Source: Paramoeba atlantica
Lineage: Eukaryota; Discosea
DNA length: 64,000 nt
NCBI GenBank assembly: GCA_977017575.1
Contig: CDRNVI010000011.1
Span: 186,001-250,000 of the forward strand
Direction of reading: 5' to 3'
The notes below the pieces were generated by a model that worked only from the letters and a program-made list of their open reading frames with translations, made no database searches and was not told where the DNA came from. Below are positions 36,497-46,776 of this stretch, one piece after another (position 1 is the stretch's first letter; the number at the start of each line of letters is the position of its first letter). The position numbers and the translations under genes were made by a program.

Positions 36497-37984
36497 ATGG
36501 ACTCTAGAGTATTCTTCGTAATAGGATCGACAGGCTCAGGTAAGTCGAACTTCGCCATGCGATTGGCTCAGCATGTTTTCTCCACTTTTGATCGTCCTTG
36601 CGAGATAATATGTGCCGATGTAATGCAAATGTGTCCGGGACTACCCATTGCATCCAACAAACCTACTGAGGCTGAGTTGCAAAAGGTGCATCATCATTTT
36701 TTAAACTCTATTCAGAACGGTGCAATCAATACCTGTGAAGTGGATCTAACTTACGAAGTCAGCGTTCATAGCTTTGTCAACAAAGCTCTCCCACTCATCC
36801 GAAACTTGCTGAACGATGGTAAGACCCCGATTGTATGTGGCGGTACCAACTACTACGTACAGGCTCTCATGTGTGAGTCCATAATTGAATCTACAGCAGT
36901 GAGCTCATTTTCTTCATTAGACTCTCTTTCAGCAAGTACCGAACAAGGGACTTACATGACATTAAAAAATTACTCTACTTTACGGGATTTGCTTCAAAAC
37001 AATGCTGAAATGCCTGACACATATTACAGACGTTCATTGTTCCGCATACTTGATGCACTTTCGGCGAAATCGCTACACGAAGAATTATCCCACGTAGATT
37101 CTAATATGGCAATTCGATGGCACCCGAAAGATACGAGACGTATTCGGCGGAGCTTGGAGGTCTTCTATCTATCTCGAGGGAAGGTAAAACATAGCGACCA
37201 TATTATTGAGCAAAGCGAGCATGATCCAATACGATGGATGAACCATGTAACATTTTGGTGTGATTTTGACGGTGATGAACATATGGACAATGTCATTAGG
37301 GAAAGAATTAATTTCATGGAAACTCGCGGACTACAGCGTGAAGTGGAAGACTATTTTCTTCTTTTGAAAAATCATCCTTTATTGAAAGATCACGTTTTGA
37401 ATAGAAGAGCATTAAACTCAGGAAGTCGATTTCCGTTGCTTGAAGCCATTGGTTTTAAAGAATTTCTTCCGTTTCTCCGGTTGAAATGCTTGGACATAGA
37501 AACAGAATTTGATATACCATCAGCGAATATAAATGCGTGCGAAATATGGCAATCGTGTACAGAAGATTTATATAGGGCTACACGAAAATATGCGAAGAAG
37601 CAACAGCAGTGGATACGTCATCGATTCGCCACGCACCCTTATGTAAATCTTTTTAGAGTTATTAATGAGCGTGGCGCCTCCGCTTTTAATCATAGAAATC
37701 TAATTTTGACTCCAAAACAAGCCTTTGCTTTATCCTCTTTGCCCTTGCCGGACATTCTTACCCATGAATATCGCCATAAGATCCTTCCGGGTAGAGCTTT
37801 CGAACAAAAGCAATGCGTCACAACTTGGTGTGATGTGTGTCAAAAGTCATTGAGAGGGCCTTCTCAGGTGGAAGCGCACATGAAATCACGAACGCACCGA
37901 ATGCTTGTGCGGAGACATAAGCGACAAGAAGAAAATCCTTTTTTACGCAAATTCAAAACTGGGGTGCAGTCTTCAACTTTTTGA
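36497..37984 (+). CDS. TRIT1: tRNA dimethylallyltransferase (MOD5/TRIT1) with C2H2 zinc finger
   Basis: The 495-aa product adds the isopentenyl group to A37 of tRNAs. Seen: the P-loop FFVIGSTGSGKSNFAMRLAQ, the substrate region IICADVMQMCPGLPIASNKP with HHHFLNS, VCGGTNYYVQAL, WHPKDTRRIRRSLEVFYLSRGK (the family NDxxRI..ALE segment) and KYAKKQQQWIRHRF (the RQ.TW.R segment). The C-terminal CDVCQKSLRGPSQVEAHMKSRTH is the U1-type zinc finger found in eukaryotic MOD5/TRIT1 but not in bacterial MiaA. No strong mitochondrial presequence is present, so cytosolic or dual location is open. Confidence 0.92.
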   Translation: MDSRVFFVIGSTGSGKSNFAMRLAQHVFSTFDRPCEIICADVMQMCPGLPIASNKPTEAELQKVHHHFLNSIQNGAINTCEVDLTYEVSVHSFVNKALPLIRNLLNDGKTPIVCGGTNYYVQALMCESIIESTAVSSFSSLDSLSASTEQGTYMTLKNYSTLRDLLQNNAEMPDTYYRRSLFRILDALSAKSLHEELSHVDSNMAIRWHPKDTRRIRRSLEVFYLSRGKVKHSDHIIEQSEHDPIRWMNHVTFWCDFDGDEHMDNVIRERINFMETRGLQREVEDYFLLLKNHPLLKDHVLNRRALNSGSRFPLLEAIGFKEFLPFLRLKCLDIETEFDIPSANINACEIWQSCTEDLYRATRKYAKKQQQWIRHRFATHPYVNLFRVINERGASAFNHRNLILTPKQAFALSSLPLPDILTHEYRHKILPGRAFEQKQCVTTWCDVCQKSLRGPSQVEAHMKSRTHRMLVRRHKRQEENPFLRKFKTGVQSSTF

Positions 37985-38023
37985 TTTCACATCTTAAGCG
38001 ACAGCATTCTGTACTGCCGTATA

Positions 38024-39065
38024 CAGTAAACGTCACTATTCTCAGAATGCTCAGTTGTACGTTGACACAGAAAAAACGGCTTTTTTGTCGTTTTTCGTCA
38101 CTATTCTCAGAATTGGTCTGTTGAACGTTGACAGGCACTTTTTTATGAGGTCAAATCATAATTCTCATTTTTAAAAAAGAAAATGTTTTGCAAAAAAAAT
38201 GTTAGCAGCGGAGCAGCAGGCCTCTTTGGGTGCATAAAAATGACCCCCAGAGATCTCCCACTACCTCCTTGGTTTGCAGAGTCGCCGCTCTATCAGAAGA
38301 ACACCACGCAGTCAAACAGCAAGTTTTCCTATTGTGTATTAGCGTTTTGTTTTCAGAAAAACAAAGTTTCATTACTCGTAGTCACCTAAATCAGTGTTTT
38401 CATTGCTTTTTTTGGTCTCACTAAGACATTTGTGTGCCTTTCATGAATGGAAGAAGAGAAGGGACAACGATAAAAATGATCTCCAGTGATCCTCTGTGAC
38501 CCCCATCTATCTCCACCTACCTATATGTATACCCCCCACAGTAATAGAATCGATTTTGGACCATAAAGGTCAAATCCTTGTTACTGGGTGGGGTATGCTT
38601 TTTCGGTGGGCAAAGGCCTTTTTCGTTCATGAGTGCGTTGATTTTCTGTACAGCCAACCCAGAAACCACGCGATTCGCTACTGCACAACCACCCTCATCC
38701 CGTCCAGACACCCCCCCTCCAACCACCCTCCCCAGACAAATCCTTGTTACTGTGTGTCGGCCCAAAAATGGCGAAATCTCTGCTACTGGGGGGATCCATT
38801 ACTGGTGGAGTATACGGTATCCCCAGTGATTTCCACCGATCTCTCGCATACTCTCCAGTTAGTGAAGATGAAGCAGTGAGTCAATCGGTGAGAGAACGAA
38901 AGCGTTTTTTTTCAATTCTCATTTTTGAGTGTAAAATTGAATTGAACGTTGACACATGACCGAAGCTCCATTCTCATTTTCCAAGGTGCATTCTCATTTT
39001 AGCCATTTGTACGTTGACAGCCCAATTCTCATTTTTAGCGACTCTCAGAATAGTGACGTTTACTG
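38024..39065. mobile_element. Tc1/mariner-type inverted-repeat element (CAGTAAACG ends), nested
   Basis: Ends read CAGTAAACGTCACTATTCT (left, 38024) and its complement AGAATAGTGACGTTTACTG ending at 39065. TA lies on each side (38022-38023, 39066-39067). Sub-terminal GTACGTTGACA / TGTCAACGT motifs and ATTCTCATTTTT repeats lie inside both ends. CAGT-first termini and TA duplications are hallmarks of Tc1/mariner superfamily elements. It has no transposase, so it is non-autonomous. It was inserted into the TA of the left terminus of a C-run MITE (38017-38023 plus 39066-39385) and itself contains another C-run MITE (38525-38817). Confidence 0.75.
38525..38817. mobile_element. C-run MITE, diverged short copy nested inside the CAGTAAACG element
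   Basis: The left end is ATGTATACCCCCCACAGTAA; the right end is TACTGGTGGAGTATACGG followed by TA. The interior repeats the (A/G)TAAGAG-like motif in degenerate form (AAATCCTTGTTACTG, AAATCTCTGCTACTGGGGGG). About 293 bp, clearly more diverged than the copies at 17752 and 39066. No coding capacity. Confidence 0.6.
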
Positions 39066-39385
39066 TACCCCCCCCCCAGTAAGAGAATGGGTTTTGGGTC
39101 GAAATGGCCAAATCTCTCTTATTGGGGGGGGTATGCTTTTCTGGCCAGTTTCCTCTTTTCTCCCAACTTTTTTGACTATTTTTTTCTATTTTTTGCTTCT
39201 GAAAACGTGTTAAAACGCTTCTTTGGGTTACCCCCGAGGCCCCCAACATGCAGACACCAACCCCCTACCCCCTATACGCCTCCTGTTGGGCTCCCAAGCC
39301 AAATCTCTCTTACTGGGGGTCAGCCCAAAAAGGGCCAAATCTCTCTTACTGGGGGGGGGGTACCTTACTGGGGGGGGGTATACGG
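39066..39385. mobile_element. C-run MITE, short copy (left tip displaced to 38017-38023)
   Basis: The right end is GGGGGGGGTATACGG then TA (39386-39387). The left end lacks its outermost CCGTA, which lies at 38017-38021 on the far side of the CAGTAAACG element. The body is the reverse complement of both ends of the 17752-18450 copy: 39068-39165 matches its right 100 bp and 39180-39385 its left 190 bp. This copy is therefore an internally deleted relative in the opposite orientation. C/G runs differ in length (7 to 10). No gene. Confidence 0.72.
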
Positions 39386-39621
39386 TAATGTATTAGTACG
39401 AAACTAATATACTGTACTAGTATGTTTTTTATGTCTGATACAATTAAGAATCTCATGTTGCTAAAATTCTCGAGAGCTCTGACGCTCGAGGGTATAGCAG
39501 CCTTGTCAAGAAATGTTCATGTGTTTTCCTTTAAAAGTTTTGTGCCACCTTTCATTTTATATCTAAAAGAAACGTTTTCTCTTTCGCTACTTCACCTAGT
39601 TAAGCCCTTTCGTGCGAGGAC

Positions 39622-40146
39622 ATGCTTCGTTGCACTGTCATCCGTGCGCTAAAGAGCGGACTGGCACCTCGCATGGCAGCCGTCACAACGCAATTTTCGT
39701 CGCAACGAGTTCATGCTGCGACTCCGCTGCTCGCGCAGGATATTTCTCATCTCAATCTTCTTGCGATGCGTCACGCTTCATGCGGACCAGAGAATGATTT
39801 GGGTGTTCCGAGTCCACGATCCGTATCCTCACCCAAGTTCATCCAACCGTCAAGATTTCTTCCCCGCCAACGCTGGCCTCCCGTCGCAGCTCCTTGTTCT
39901 TTCGAAAGTGTCCCACTGCCCTCACCGAAGCCAGCGGTGGTCCCGAAGCCATCAGCTGCTCCGAAGTCTGGAAGCGCAACGCACCTGACAAAGGATCGCT
40001 TGAAGGACTTCTATTTAGCCAGTTCGTCCGTTCTGAAGCGTCTCACTATGCGACTTCGTAAACGTCAGGAACGAGCGTCAGTTCAAGAGGTCATAAATGA
40101 ATCAAAGAAAGGAGACAAAGCAATGAAGAACAAAGAACAAAAATAG
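39622..40146 (+). CDS. hypothetical mitochondrial protein, basic C-terminus
   Basis: The 174-aa product starts MLRCTVIRALKSGLAPRMAA with TTQFSSQRV following, a good mitochondrial presequence. A Pro/Ser-rich linker (residues 65-120; VPLPSPKPAVVPKPSAAPKS) leads to a conserved-looking basic helix, LTKDRLKDFYLASSSVLKRLTMRLRKRQER, and a Lys-rich end. The size and composition would suit a small mitoribosomal or import-related protein, but I recognise no family. It is the first gene after the nested MITE cluster. A pyrimidine-rich stretch (CTCTTTCGCTACTTCACCTAG, about 39577-39599) precedes the ATG. Confidence 0.6.
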   Translation: MLRCTVIRALKSGLAPRMAAVTTQFSSQRVHAATPLLAQDISHLNLLAMRHASCGPENDLGVPSPRSVSSPKFIQPSRFLPRQRWPPVAAPCSFESVPLPSPKPAVVPKPSAAPKSGSATHLTKDRLKDFYLASSSVLKRLTMRLRKRQERASVQEVINESKKGDKAMKNKEQK

Positions 40147-40586
40147 AAAAATGATTTTTTGCTTGTTAGGAACTTACAGTTGTATTTTTAGTGGAACTTG
40201 TTGATGGATACATTCTTTTCGTTCTTTTTCTATTTTTCCGCTTTGAATTTTAATGAAAAATCACTTTTTGGTGTGCGAAGAATTGTTACTTTTTTATATG
40301 TTTAGGTAAAGCGCCTCTGTACATAGGATGAAAATGGGGAGTGGAAAATACTTTCTATAAACTATTCTCAAATGCCTAAGAAATAAACAAAACCTCAAAC
40401 TTGAATGCATCTTCTACATGCATAACCTGGCTTTTCGTTTTTTATGCCTTGACTTTAAAAGGAATGCCGTTGAACATTTACAAAAATACACAAAGTACTT
40501 TGCAAGGGTTGTCATATTGGCCCTGACATTGGAGTCCCTTATAAAACAAACTCCTAAACTCTTCTTTCTATATTTTACATACAATT
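40147..40586. other. intergenic, no gene seen
   Basis: AT-rich spacer. A pyrimidine stretch CTCTTCTTTCTATATTTTAC lies directly before the TRAP-beta-like ATG. Confidence 0.45.
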
Positions 40587-41219
40587 ATGAGAACTGAGAC
40601 GCTTTCCCCATTTTGGCGCTTCGTGCTTTTATGTTTAGGAAGTGGACTGTCGTGTACAAATTGTCGCAACGACCAAAACATGCCCGCTCTTCCTTTGCTC
40701 TCGGTTGAAAAAAAGGTCGACCGGTCTCGCGTCATAGTAGGCGGGGAAGTTCGGTTTGACATCATCGTAACCAACATTGGAGAAGCGCCAGCATACCGAC
40801 TAGAAATGCGCGATCTATTTAAGAATAAGGAATTCATGCATAAAATTGATACACTTGCACCAGGTAGGAGCTCCAATCTCACGTATACCGTGCAGCTTAC
40901 AGAGAGAGGTGAAATTCTCACCGGAATGGCCACAGTTCGATACTCACTTCGTCAAAGTCCTGCAGCAGATACCTATACTGCTTATAGTACACAGATACAG
41001 GATGGGATTCCTGGAGCAGGAGAGGCCAGTCGCACGCCCTTTGTTACAGTACTAAGTCCTGCAGAGTATCGTCGAACACAAGAAACAGATTCCAGTGAGT
41101 GGATTCTCCTTGCCTTTATGCTGCTCTTTCCGCTTGCTTTTCCTCTGTATATTTCCACAAAGAGAAACAGAGAACTCGCTCTCTTGGATAACCGGAAACA
41201 CGTTGCAAAAGCTTCTTAA
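40587..41219 (+). CDS. SSR2: translocon-associated protein beta subunit-like (SSR2)
   Basis: The 210-aa type I membrane protein has a signal peptide (FWRFVLLCLGSGLSCTNC). A luminal Ig/CARDB-like domain follows: LLSVEKKVDRSRVIVGGEVR, FDIIVTNIGEAPAYRLEMRD, LAPGRSSNLTYTVQLTERGE and ILTGMATVRYSLRQSP. A single C-terminal membrane helix (WILLAFMLLFPLAFPLYIS) and a short basic cytosolic tail (TKRNRELALLDNRK) complete it. This is the layout of TRAP-beta in the ER translocon, where Y..YN.G...AY.V.L is the family motif. One N-glycosylation site (NLT) is visible. Alternative: an unrelated single-span ER protein with a similar fold. Confidence 0.68.
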   Translation: MRTETLSPFWRFVLLCLGSGLSCTNCRNDQNMPALPLLSVEKKVDRSRVIVGGEVRFDIIVTNIGEAPAYRLEMRDLFKNKEFMHKIDTLAPGRSSNLTYTVQLTERGEILTGMATVRYSLRQSPAADTYTAYSTQIQDGIPGAGEASRTPFVTVLSPAEYRRTQETDSSEWILLAFMLLFPLAFPLYISTKRNRELALLDNRKHVAKAS

Positions 41220-41889
41220 ATTTTTAGAGAGTGAGTATTATCAAGCAAATTTTGTGCGGACTTTGTCATTAGTCTGATGCTGACAGTTTTTTTAGCAGTT
41301 TAAGTGGGATGAAACTTAGTTTGTCACGAGATTTTTGAACCGTATTGACTACATTGTATAATAGTAGGCCTCTTCCATTAATCCTATTATTGTTTTGTTT
41401 TCTTGATTTCAGCAACGTAATAACATCCGATCGAAATTATCTCGTACATAGGCGATTATTGAATAGAAGCATGGTATTTTTGATTCAAGGGAAACGTAAT
41501 TCAGGGGAACGTATTTTTATCGAACTTATTCTGCTGGAATAAGTTTCTTTCGTTATTTCATTCCTTTCTTATGGGCTTTTTTAGCAGGACCAGCATTGTC
41601 TTTATTTGTTCTAAATACTTTCTTCGGCACGTGATGCAAGCTAGCTGTTTACCCTAAGATAAACTCTATCAAACGAAAATAATCTATTAGATACACTTAT
41701 CCTTTTATCTGTTACACCTTTTGCTTTGCATTAGTATGTATTTTTTCCATAATAAGGCACTAACGCTTACGGACGTGAACGAACTTTCTACTTTACGGAA
41801 GTAGTTAGCTGTTTAATGGTATTTAGCGTTTAATTATCTACGGCGGTTTCTAGCCGTTCTTGTATCTGGAGACATGTAGATATAAGGTA
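41220..41889. other. intergenic, no gene seen
   Basis: 670 bp of AT-rich sequence with scattered short frames. CGGCGGTTTCTAG just before 41850 may be the acceptor for the kelch gene. Confidence 0.4.
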
Positions 41890-43416
41890 ATGTGGCACTC
41901 CCTTGGCGGCTTAAATGTACGAAACGCCAAATCTTTGTTTCGGGAAGATTGCGTAGAAAATGAAAGTTCGGGCGCGAAACTCTTTCCAGAGGATACGCAT
42001 GTAGAGAGTAGCACGCTCAATGTGTTACAAATAACAGATTCGACTTCAGCATTACCTGGGGAAATTTCGAGTTTTTCTTGCCTCATTCTGAGCATTGGAG
42101 GATACGGGGATGATGAAATACTGGGTTCTTACTACATAACAGCCTCGGTGTCAATTCTTGCTCAACAAGATTCAACAAATCCATGCTCAAGCCTTGATTG
42201 GTGCAGTCCTGCTAGAGTATTAAAGTTTGAGAAGTTAACTCAGTGGTCTTCCGTGCCGTGGAAATCAGAGAAAGATGAACATTGTGGCATCAGAAAAGAT
42301 TGTAAAAAATTAGGTTCTGAGCTTTTGTTGGAGGGGCACACGGCATGTAAAGTAGGACAGTATGGAAAAACAACCTGTAACACCAAATACAATCCCTCAA
42401 CGTCTTGTAATGAAAATGTACTGAGACTTTTTCTCACTCAAAACATCGTAATTTTTGGTGGAATGGATGAGAATTATTCAATGAAGAACGATCTGAACTT
42501 GATAACGATAACTTGCGGCTGCAATGATCCGGTGCAGTCCTCCCTTCATTTTGTTCTTAAACCTAAGATTTCACAGTACGGTAGAGTGCCGTGCCCGCGA
42601 TATCGTCACGCCGCTTGTGCAACGGAGACTCACATGTTTGTATTTGGCGGAGAATGTGAATCCTCCGACGGCCTTTCAGATTTTTATACACTACATTGTT
42701 TTGATCTTGAATCGTTTATCTGGAGCAATATCGAGCTTCCCACTTTCGTGCGTCAAAATATTTTCTCCAAAGACACTTTGGAGCTAGATATTCAAGAGTA
42801 CGTGTCTTGTTCAATCAGTCGGCTGACAAAATCGGAACTACTGATCTTAGGAGGTGTGAACACCAGCAACCGAAATTCAGCTGCTCAATTGATCAATGGA
42901 ATTCCTCTCTGCTTCATCTATGACATGGAAAATATGATTTGGTCACTTCCTCAGCTCGCTGAATCGCAACCGATTTCTCAAATCATTCAAGCCACTCACC
43001 GCAATGGACATATTAGTGTAGCGTGCGGCCAAGGATGGGTAGCATGGATGGGCGGCAAGACAAATCATAGTGCAGTTGCTCGAAACACAGATGTATGTGG
43101 TGAAGACAATGGAGAAATTCACTTTTTAATGAAAGATAGAAAGTCAACCTCCTCCTTGCCGGAGTTGTCCTATCAGTTAATAAAGAATTCGAACCACGCC
43201 TCTATGTGTTCTCCTAAGCGACTCTATTTGCCTGCGGCAGATTTACTTGTGATACGCCGTCAATTCTTCGAACAATTCACTTGTCAAAATTCACTTGCTA
43301 CATATCAGATTTCCCTACTTTTTCTCCTGGGTGGTAACCGTCGTCATCCCGAATTATGCAACGGGTCTCAATGCTGGATACGTGAATGGAGCATGTTGAA
43401 AAGTTCCGAAACGTAA
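41890..43416 (+). CDS. kelch-repeat beta-propeller protein
   Basis: The 508-aa product has at least five kelch-like blades: NIVIFGGMDENYSMKNDLNL, RVPCPRYRHAACATETHMFV FGGE, LLILGGVNTSNRNSA, VAWMGGKTNHS and LLFLLGGNRRHPE, with W or F after each blade turn (FIWSNIELP, MIWSLPQL). PR(Y/F)RHAA...FGG is the classic kelch signature. The propeller is irregular, with long Ser/Cys-rich insertions. No BTB, F-box or phosphatase domain is seen, so its partner is unknown. I chose ATG 41890; upstream the frame only offers TTG. Confidence 0.7.
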   Translation: MWHSLGGLNVRNAKSLFREDCVENESSGAKLFPEDTHVESSTLNVLQITDSTSALPGEISSFSCLILSIGGYGDDEILGSYYITASVSILAQQDSTNPCSSLDWCSPARVLKFEKLTQWSSVPWKSEKDEHCGIRKDCKKLGSELLLEGHTACKVGQYGKTTCNTKYNPSTSCNENVLRLFLTQNIVIFGGMDENYSMKNDLNLITITCGCNDPVQSSLHFVLKPKISQYGRVPCPRYRHAACATETHMFVFGGECESSDGLSDFYTLHCFDLESFIWSNIELPTFVRQNIFSKDTLELDIQEYVSCSISRLTKSELLILGGVNTSNRNSAAQLINGIPLCFIYDMENMIWSLPQLAESQPISQIIQATHRNGHISVACGQGWVAWMGGKTNHSAVARNTDVCGEDNGEIHFLMKDRKSTSSLPELSYQLIKNSNHASMCSPKRLYLPAADLLVIRRQFFEQFTCQNSLATYQISLLFLLGGNRRHPELCNGSQCWIREWSMLKSSET

Positions 43417-43659
43417 CGAAAGACAGGAAGTTATTTTATCGTAATACAACAATTGGACAACGCTTCATTGTACAACAAATTCTTCTCTTCTTTTTTGTAT
43501 TTTTTGTAGAAAAGTGGTGCAACAATTGTTGAGTTGATCATGTTGCAACAATCGAATTATTCCATAAAAAAGCTTTGCGAGTGCTATATAGTAAAGCAGT
43601 ACAGCGGGTAGATAGATAGTCGGAGATAATGTTTATTAGCACTATAGTATTCTTTCTAA

Positions 43660-44364
43660 ATGTATAACTCACAGAGTAGTTCTGTACCTTTGGAGCTTTA
43701 CGATCTGAGCACCTACAGCAAAGCGGTGGAATTTGGAAAAGCTGTGGGGCAAAAAGTATTGCAGACTGCTTCCACTTTATCATATAATGCTGATGAGAGC
43801 AGGAACGTGTTGGAAAAGAGGAAAATAGATCCCAGTCGCATTGCGGCGTTCACGAGAGAGATTTTAGGGCTTGTAGAGGACCCCAATGAAATCGACAATT
43901 TACTCAAAGTCGTTGACTGTACACAGGAATCTTATTTGCAAAGGCTCCGAGAAGCACTTGCACAGGCGGCGAACAAGCAGAAACGTAGAGGCATACTGAA
44001 TACAAGTGAAGGCGCAGATAGTTTTGATGATTCCGAAGACGATACATCTGAAACAGGTGCTAAAAAGCAAAACGCAATAATTTCTTCCACTCAAACTCCA
44101 GTAACATGTGAGGTAACCGAAGAAATCGTAGAATTTGACATGGAAGAACTTGAACGATTGGCTGAGCTAAAGAGGGTAGCCGATGAAGAAGAAAGAAAAA
44201 AAGAGTCAGAACGTGAAAAAGAACGGTTGGAGGAAGAAAGATGTCGAGAAGAATTTTTGAAAACTTTTCAATCGCAAAAACGAGAGGTTTCTAACGCAAT
44301 ACCACAAGGGTTTACAGTGCTATCGAAGGGCGATGTTAAGAAAAATAAAGGGAAGAGACGATGA
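43660..44364 (+). CDS. hypothetical coiled-coil protein
   Basis: The 234-aa product has a folded-looking N-terminal part (ELYDLSTYSKAVEFGKAVGQ ... RIAAFTREILGLVEDPNEIDN ... ESYLQRLREALAQAANKQ). An acidic linker (DSFDDSEDDTSE) and a strongly charged helix of about 55 residues (ELERLAELKRVADEEERKKE ... REEFLKTFQSQKRE) follow, ending GFTVLSKGDVKKNKGKRR. I recognise no family. The highly charged helix is likely a single alpha-helix or coiled coil, and the basic tail may bind nucleic acid. A pyrimidine stretch (TATTCTTTCTAA) abuts the ATG. Confidence 0.6.
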   Translation: MYNSQSSSVPLELYDLSTYSKAVEFGKAVGQKVLQTASTLSYNADESRNVLEKRKIDPSRIAAFTREILGLVEDPNEIDNLLKVVDCTQESYLQRLREALAQAANKQKRRGILNTSEGADSFDDSEDDTSETGAKKQNAIISSTQTPVTCEVTEEIVEFDMEELERLAELKRVADEEERKKESEREKERLEEERCREEFLKTFQSQKREVSNAIPQGFTVLSKGDVKKNKGKRR

Positions 44365-44669
44365 AAATCTTGAGTGCAGAATTTCTGCTTGTTACGAGCT
44401 TATCATTCCTCGCAGGCACAAGCATTTCATGACATTGAGAGAGAATGTACTTATTTTCTCTCCCGACATTTTGGAAATCCAACCATATTTATATGTGTCA
44501 TCGTCCCCATGCAACTGTTTAAATAGAAGTTTAAACTGTAGAATAGCGGACATGTTACATTACATTTTCTTTGCTTTATACATCACGGCACAACGTGCGT
44601 TGTATGTACATTACAACTGGGGCTACGGATTCTGTACAACTCTATTATTTTTTCATAGATCTTTTCTAA

Positions 44670-45965
44670 ATGGTAAGTACTGAATACAAAGACAAGGGTC
44701 TTGATGCTCTGTCGTGTTATTTATCGTTGTGTGGTCCCAATCAAAGTACGAGCACATTAAAAACCTTACCAGGCAATAAACACGTTGCATATATTGTTGA
44801 GCCGATTCTGAAGCAATGGCAAATTTCAGTAGACGATAAAATTGTCGATGCGGCACTCATCACAGGACCGCACGATGGACACAAACAAATTTGTGATAAG
44901 GAGAATCAAAAGGTCGATAGTCCCCCATCAGGACGCGTGCTGGTGCTTCTTTACTCTGGTGTCGTTCAAGAGGTGTGCCTCAAACTTCAAAAAATTATTA
45001 ATACATACGAATCTGGGGCCGTATCTGTGCTTGACTATCTTTTACGTGGTATTCGAACTCATCCACTGCTAGCTCATCTGTTCTTAACTTTTTCTGACAC
45101 CGGAGTATTTTTTTGGAATATTAGTGAAGATTATTCTTTAGGCGAGGCAACAACTCAAATATCTGACGTATGTTCTATCACAGGTTTATCTTTTTCCTCC
45201 GTGAGTGATGCACAATTTTCTTCTTCTGGGGAGTGGATCTCGGCAGTGGACGAATGCGGACGTCGCATTGTCGTTATCCGAACGGATACGTACAGTAAGT
45301 TTCTCGAATGGGGCTTCACATTCTCAAGTAGAATTAGCTGTATTCAGTGGGTGGGATCGAACGCAAATACCCCGCTTTTCTCCGACACAAATTTTGATAT
45401 CGGGCACATCGCACTTGGCGTGGAAAATGGAGACCTGCTGCTTCTAGCAGTGGAACGCGATCGAATGGTTTTGCAGCATACCATCACTTGCACCTCCCCT
45501 GGGGCACCAATAACATGCATGGAGGTATCGTCGGAAGGAAAATATATTTTTGCTCTTGCTTATGATACTTCATGTCAGGTCTTTTCCAGTAGCGGTTTGC
45601 TTCCCGAGGGAGCATTCTTTAACCATCTCATGCAGACCGCCTACGCAATATGTCGTATCACACTAAAGGGACATCCTTGTTTAGCAGTTCTTTACGGTAC
45701 AACAGAAAACTCACTTGTTGTTCAAATTTTGCGTATACCTGCTTTATCTAAGCTTACCTCCCTTGTATTACATACATGTGGGCCTTTTATCAAACCCCCA
45801 CGTATGTGCTGGATTTCTCATTGTAACATGCTCTGCGTCATGGGGTTGCCTACACGATTAATACAGCTGGAGGGAGCACACGGAACTTATGCGACTCTCA
45901 GACAAAGTCGGACACATTTCTTCCTTGGTGGAGAAACATTTGAATTTGTTAACGAGCGCAGGTGA
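44670..45965 (+). CDS. WD40-like beta-propeller protein, function unknown
   Basis: The 431-aa product shows several WD40-type blades: LLAHLFLTFSDTGVFFWNIS, DAQFSSSGEWISAVDECGRR IVVIRTD, ISCIQWVG, HIALGVENGDLLLLAVERDR and ITCMEVSSEGKYIFALAYDT. The pattern (F/S..G..(I/L)....D.....(V/I)W/V) is degenerate and few blades end in WD. The first 60 residues and the C-terminal lid are unique. It could be a nucleoporin- or trafficking-type propeller; the sequence alone does not decide. ATG follows CATAGATCTTTTCTAA. Confidence 0.6.
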   Translation: MVSTEYKDKGLDALSCYLSLCGPNQSTSTLKTLPGNKHVAYIVEPILKQWQISVDDKIVDAALITGPHDGHKQICDKENQKVDSPPSGRVLVLLYSGVVQEVCLKLQKIINTYESGAVSVLDYLLRGIRTHPLLAHLFLTFSDTGVFFWNISEDYSLGEATTQISDVCSITGLSFSSVSDAQFSSSGEWISAVDECGRRIVVIRTDTYSKFLEWGFTFSSRISCIQWVGSNANTPLFSDTNFDIGHIALGVENGDLLLLAVERDRMVLQHTITCTSPGAPITCMEVSSEGKYIFALAYDTSCQVFSSSGLLPEGAFFNHLMQTAYAICRITLKGHPCLAVLYGTTENSLVVQILRIPALSKLTSLVLHTCGPFIKPPRMCWISHCNMLCVMGLPTRLIQLEGAHGTYATLRQSRTHFFLGGETFEFVNERR

Positions 45966-46149
45966 AGACCAAGCAATCCGTGAGATTGGTTGGATTAATG
46001 TGCACCCTCCTAAAAATATATTTTCTAGATACTTATGGATAGATCTAGATATTTTATAGATGTGTATTTATCTGCCGTAATTGGTAAATTGGTAAAGCGG
46101 TTTTCCTTTTTCAATGTTTCTCTGATTTTCAACTTTCTTATCATCTTCC

Positions 46150-46689
46150 ATGCGCCCCTTAACAAAAGAAGAGTCCGAGAAGCTCTTTGCGAAACTTGCG
46201 AAATATATTGGGTCGAATATGAGTCGTTTACTGGATCAAGGTGGTGAAGAGTGGGTTTTCCGCATTCATGCTAAGCGCATCTGGCTTATTCCAACAGCAC
46301 TAGAAAAAGTCGCCAGCCAGATTCACCGCAAACATCTTGTGGGGATCGGAACCGCTCTCGCTAGGGTAACACATCATGGAAACATTCGTATCATAATTAC
46401 AGCCCTGGATATTTTGGCGAAATACGCTATTTTTAAAGTATGGGTGAAACCAAACCAAGAACAATCTTTCTTGTACGGAAATAATATAACGAGAAATGGA
46501 TTGGGTCGCATAACGGAAAATACCCCTCAACACGCGGGGGTCGTTGTGTTTTCTATGTCTGACCTCCCATTAGGCTTCGGGGTCACAGCGCAGAGCACGT
46601 TGCAGTGCAGAAAGTGCGAAAGCAACGCCATTGTTCTCTTTCATGAGGCAGACGTTGGGGAATATCTTCGAGGGGAGGACAAACTTTGA
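46150..46689 (+). CDS. NIP7: NIP7, 60S ribosome biogenesis factor (PUA domain)
   Basis: The 179-aa product matches NIP7 end to end: the start MRPLTKEESEKLFAKLAKYIG, FRIHAKRIWLIP, HLVGIGTALARVTHHGNIRI, ITALDILAKYAIFKVWVKPNQEQSFLYGN and the PUA domain PQHAGVVVFSMSDLPLGFGVTAQSTLQCR. NIP7 works with NOP8/NSA-type factors in 27S pre-rRNA processing in the nucleolus. Length is normal (about 180). Confidence 0.96.
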   Translation: MRPLTKEESEKLFAKLAKYIGSNMSRLLDQGGEEWVFRIHAKRIWLIPTALEKVASQIHRKHLVGIGTALARVTHHGNIRIIITALDILAKYAIFKVWVKPNQEQSFLYGNNITRNGLGRITENTPQHAGVVVFSMSDLPLGFGVTAQSTLQCRKCESNAIVLFHEADVGEYLRGEDKL

Positions 46690-46776
46690 ATACGTACATA
46701 CTAGAAGAGTTTATGAGTGTCAAATTTCCTATTTTACATTGTATTTCTTTTTTTTAGTATTTCTAGTTTTGAATTT

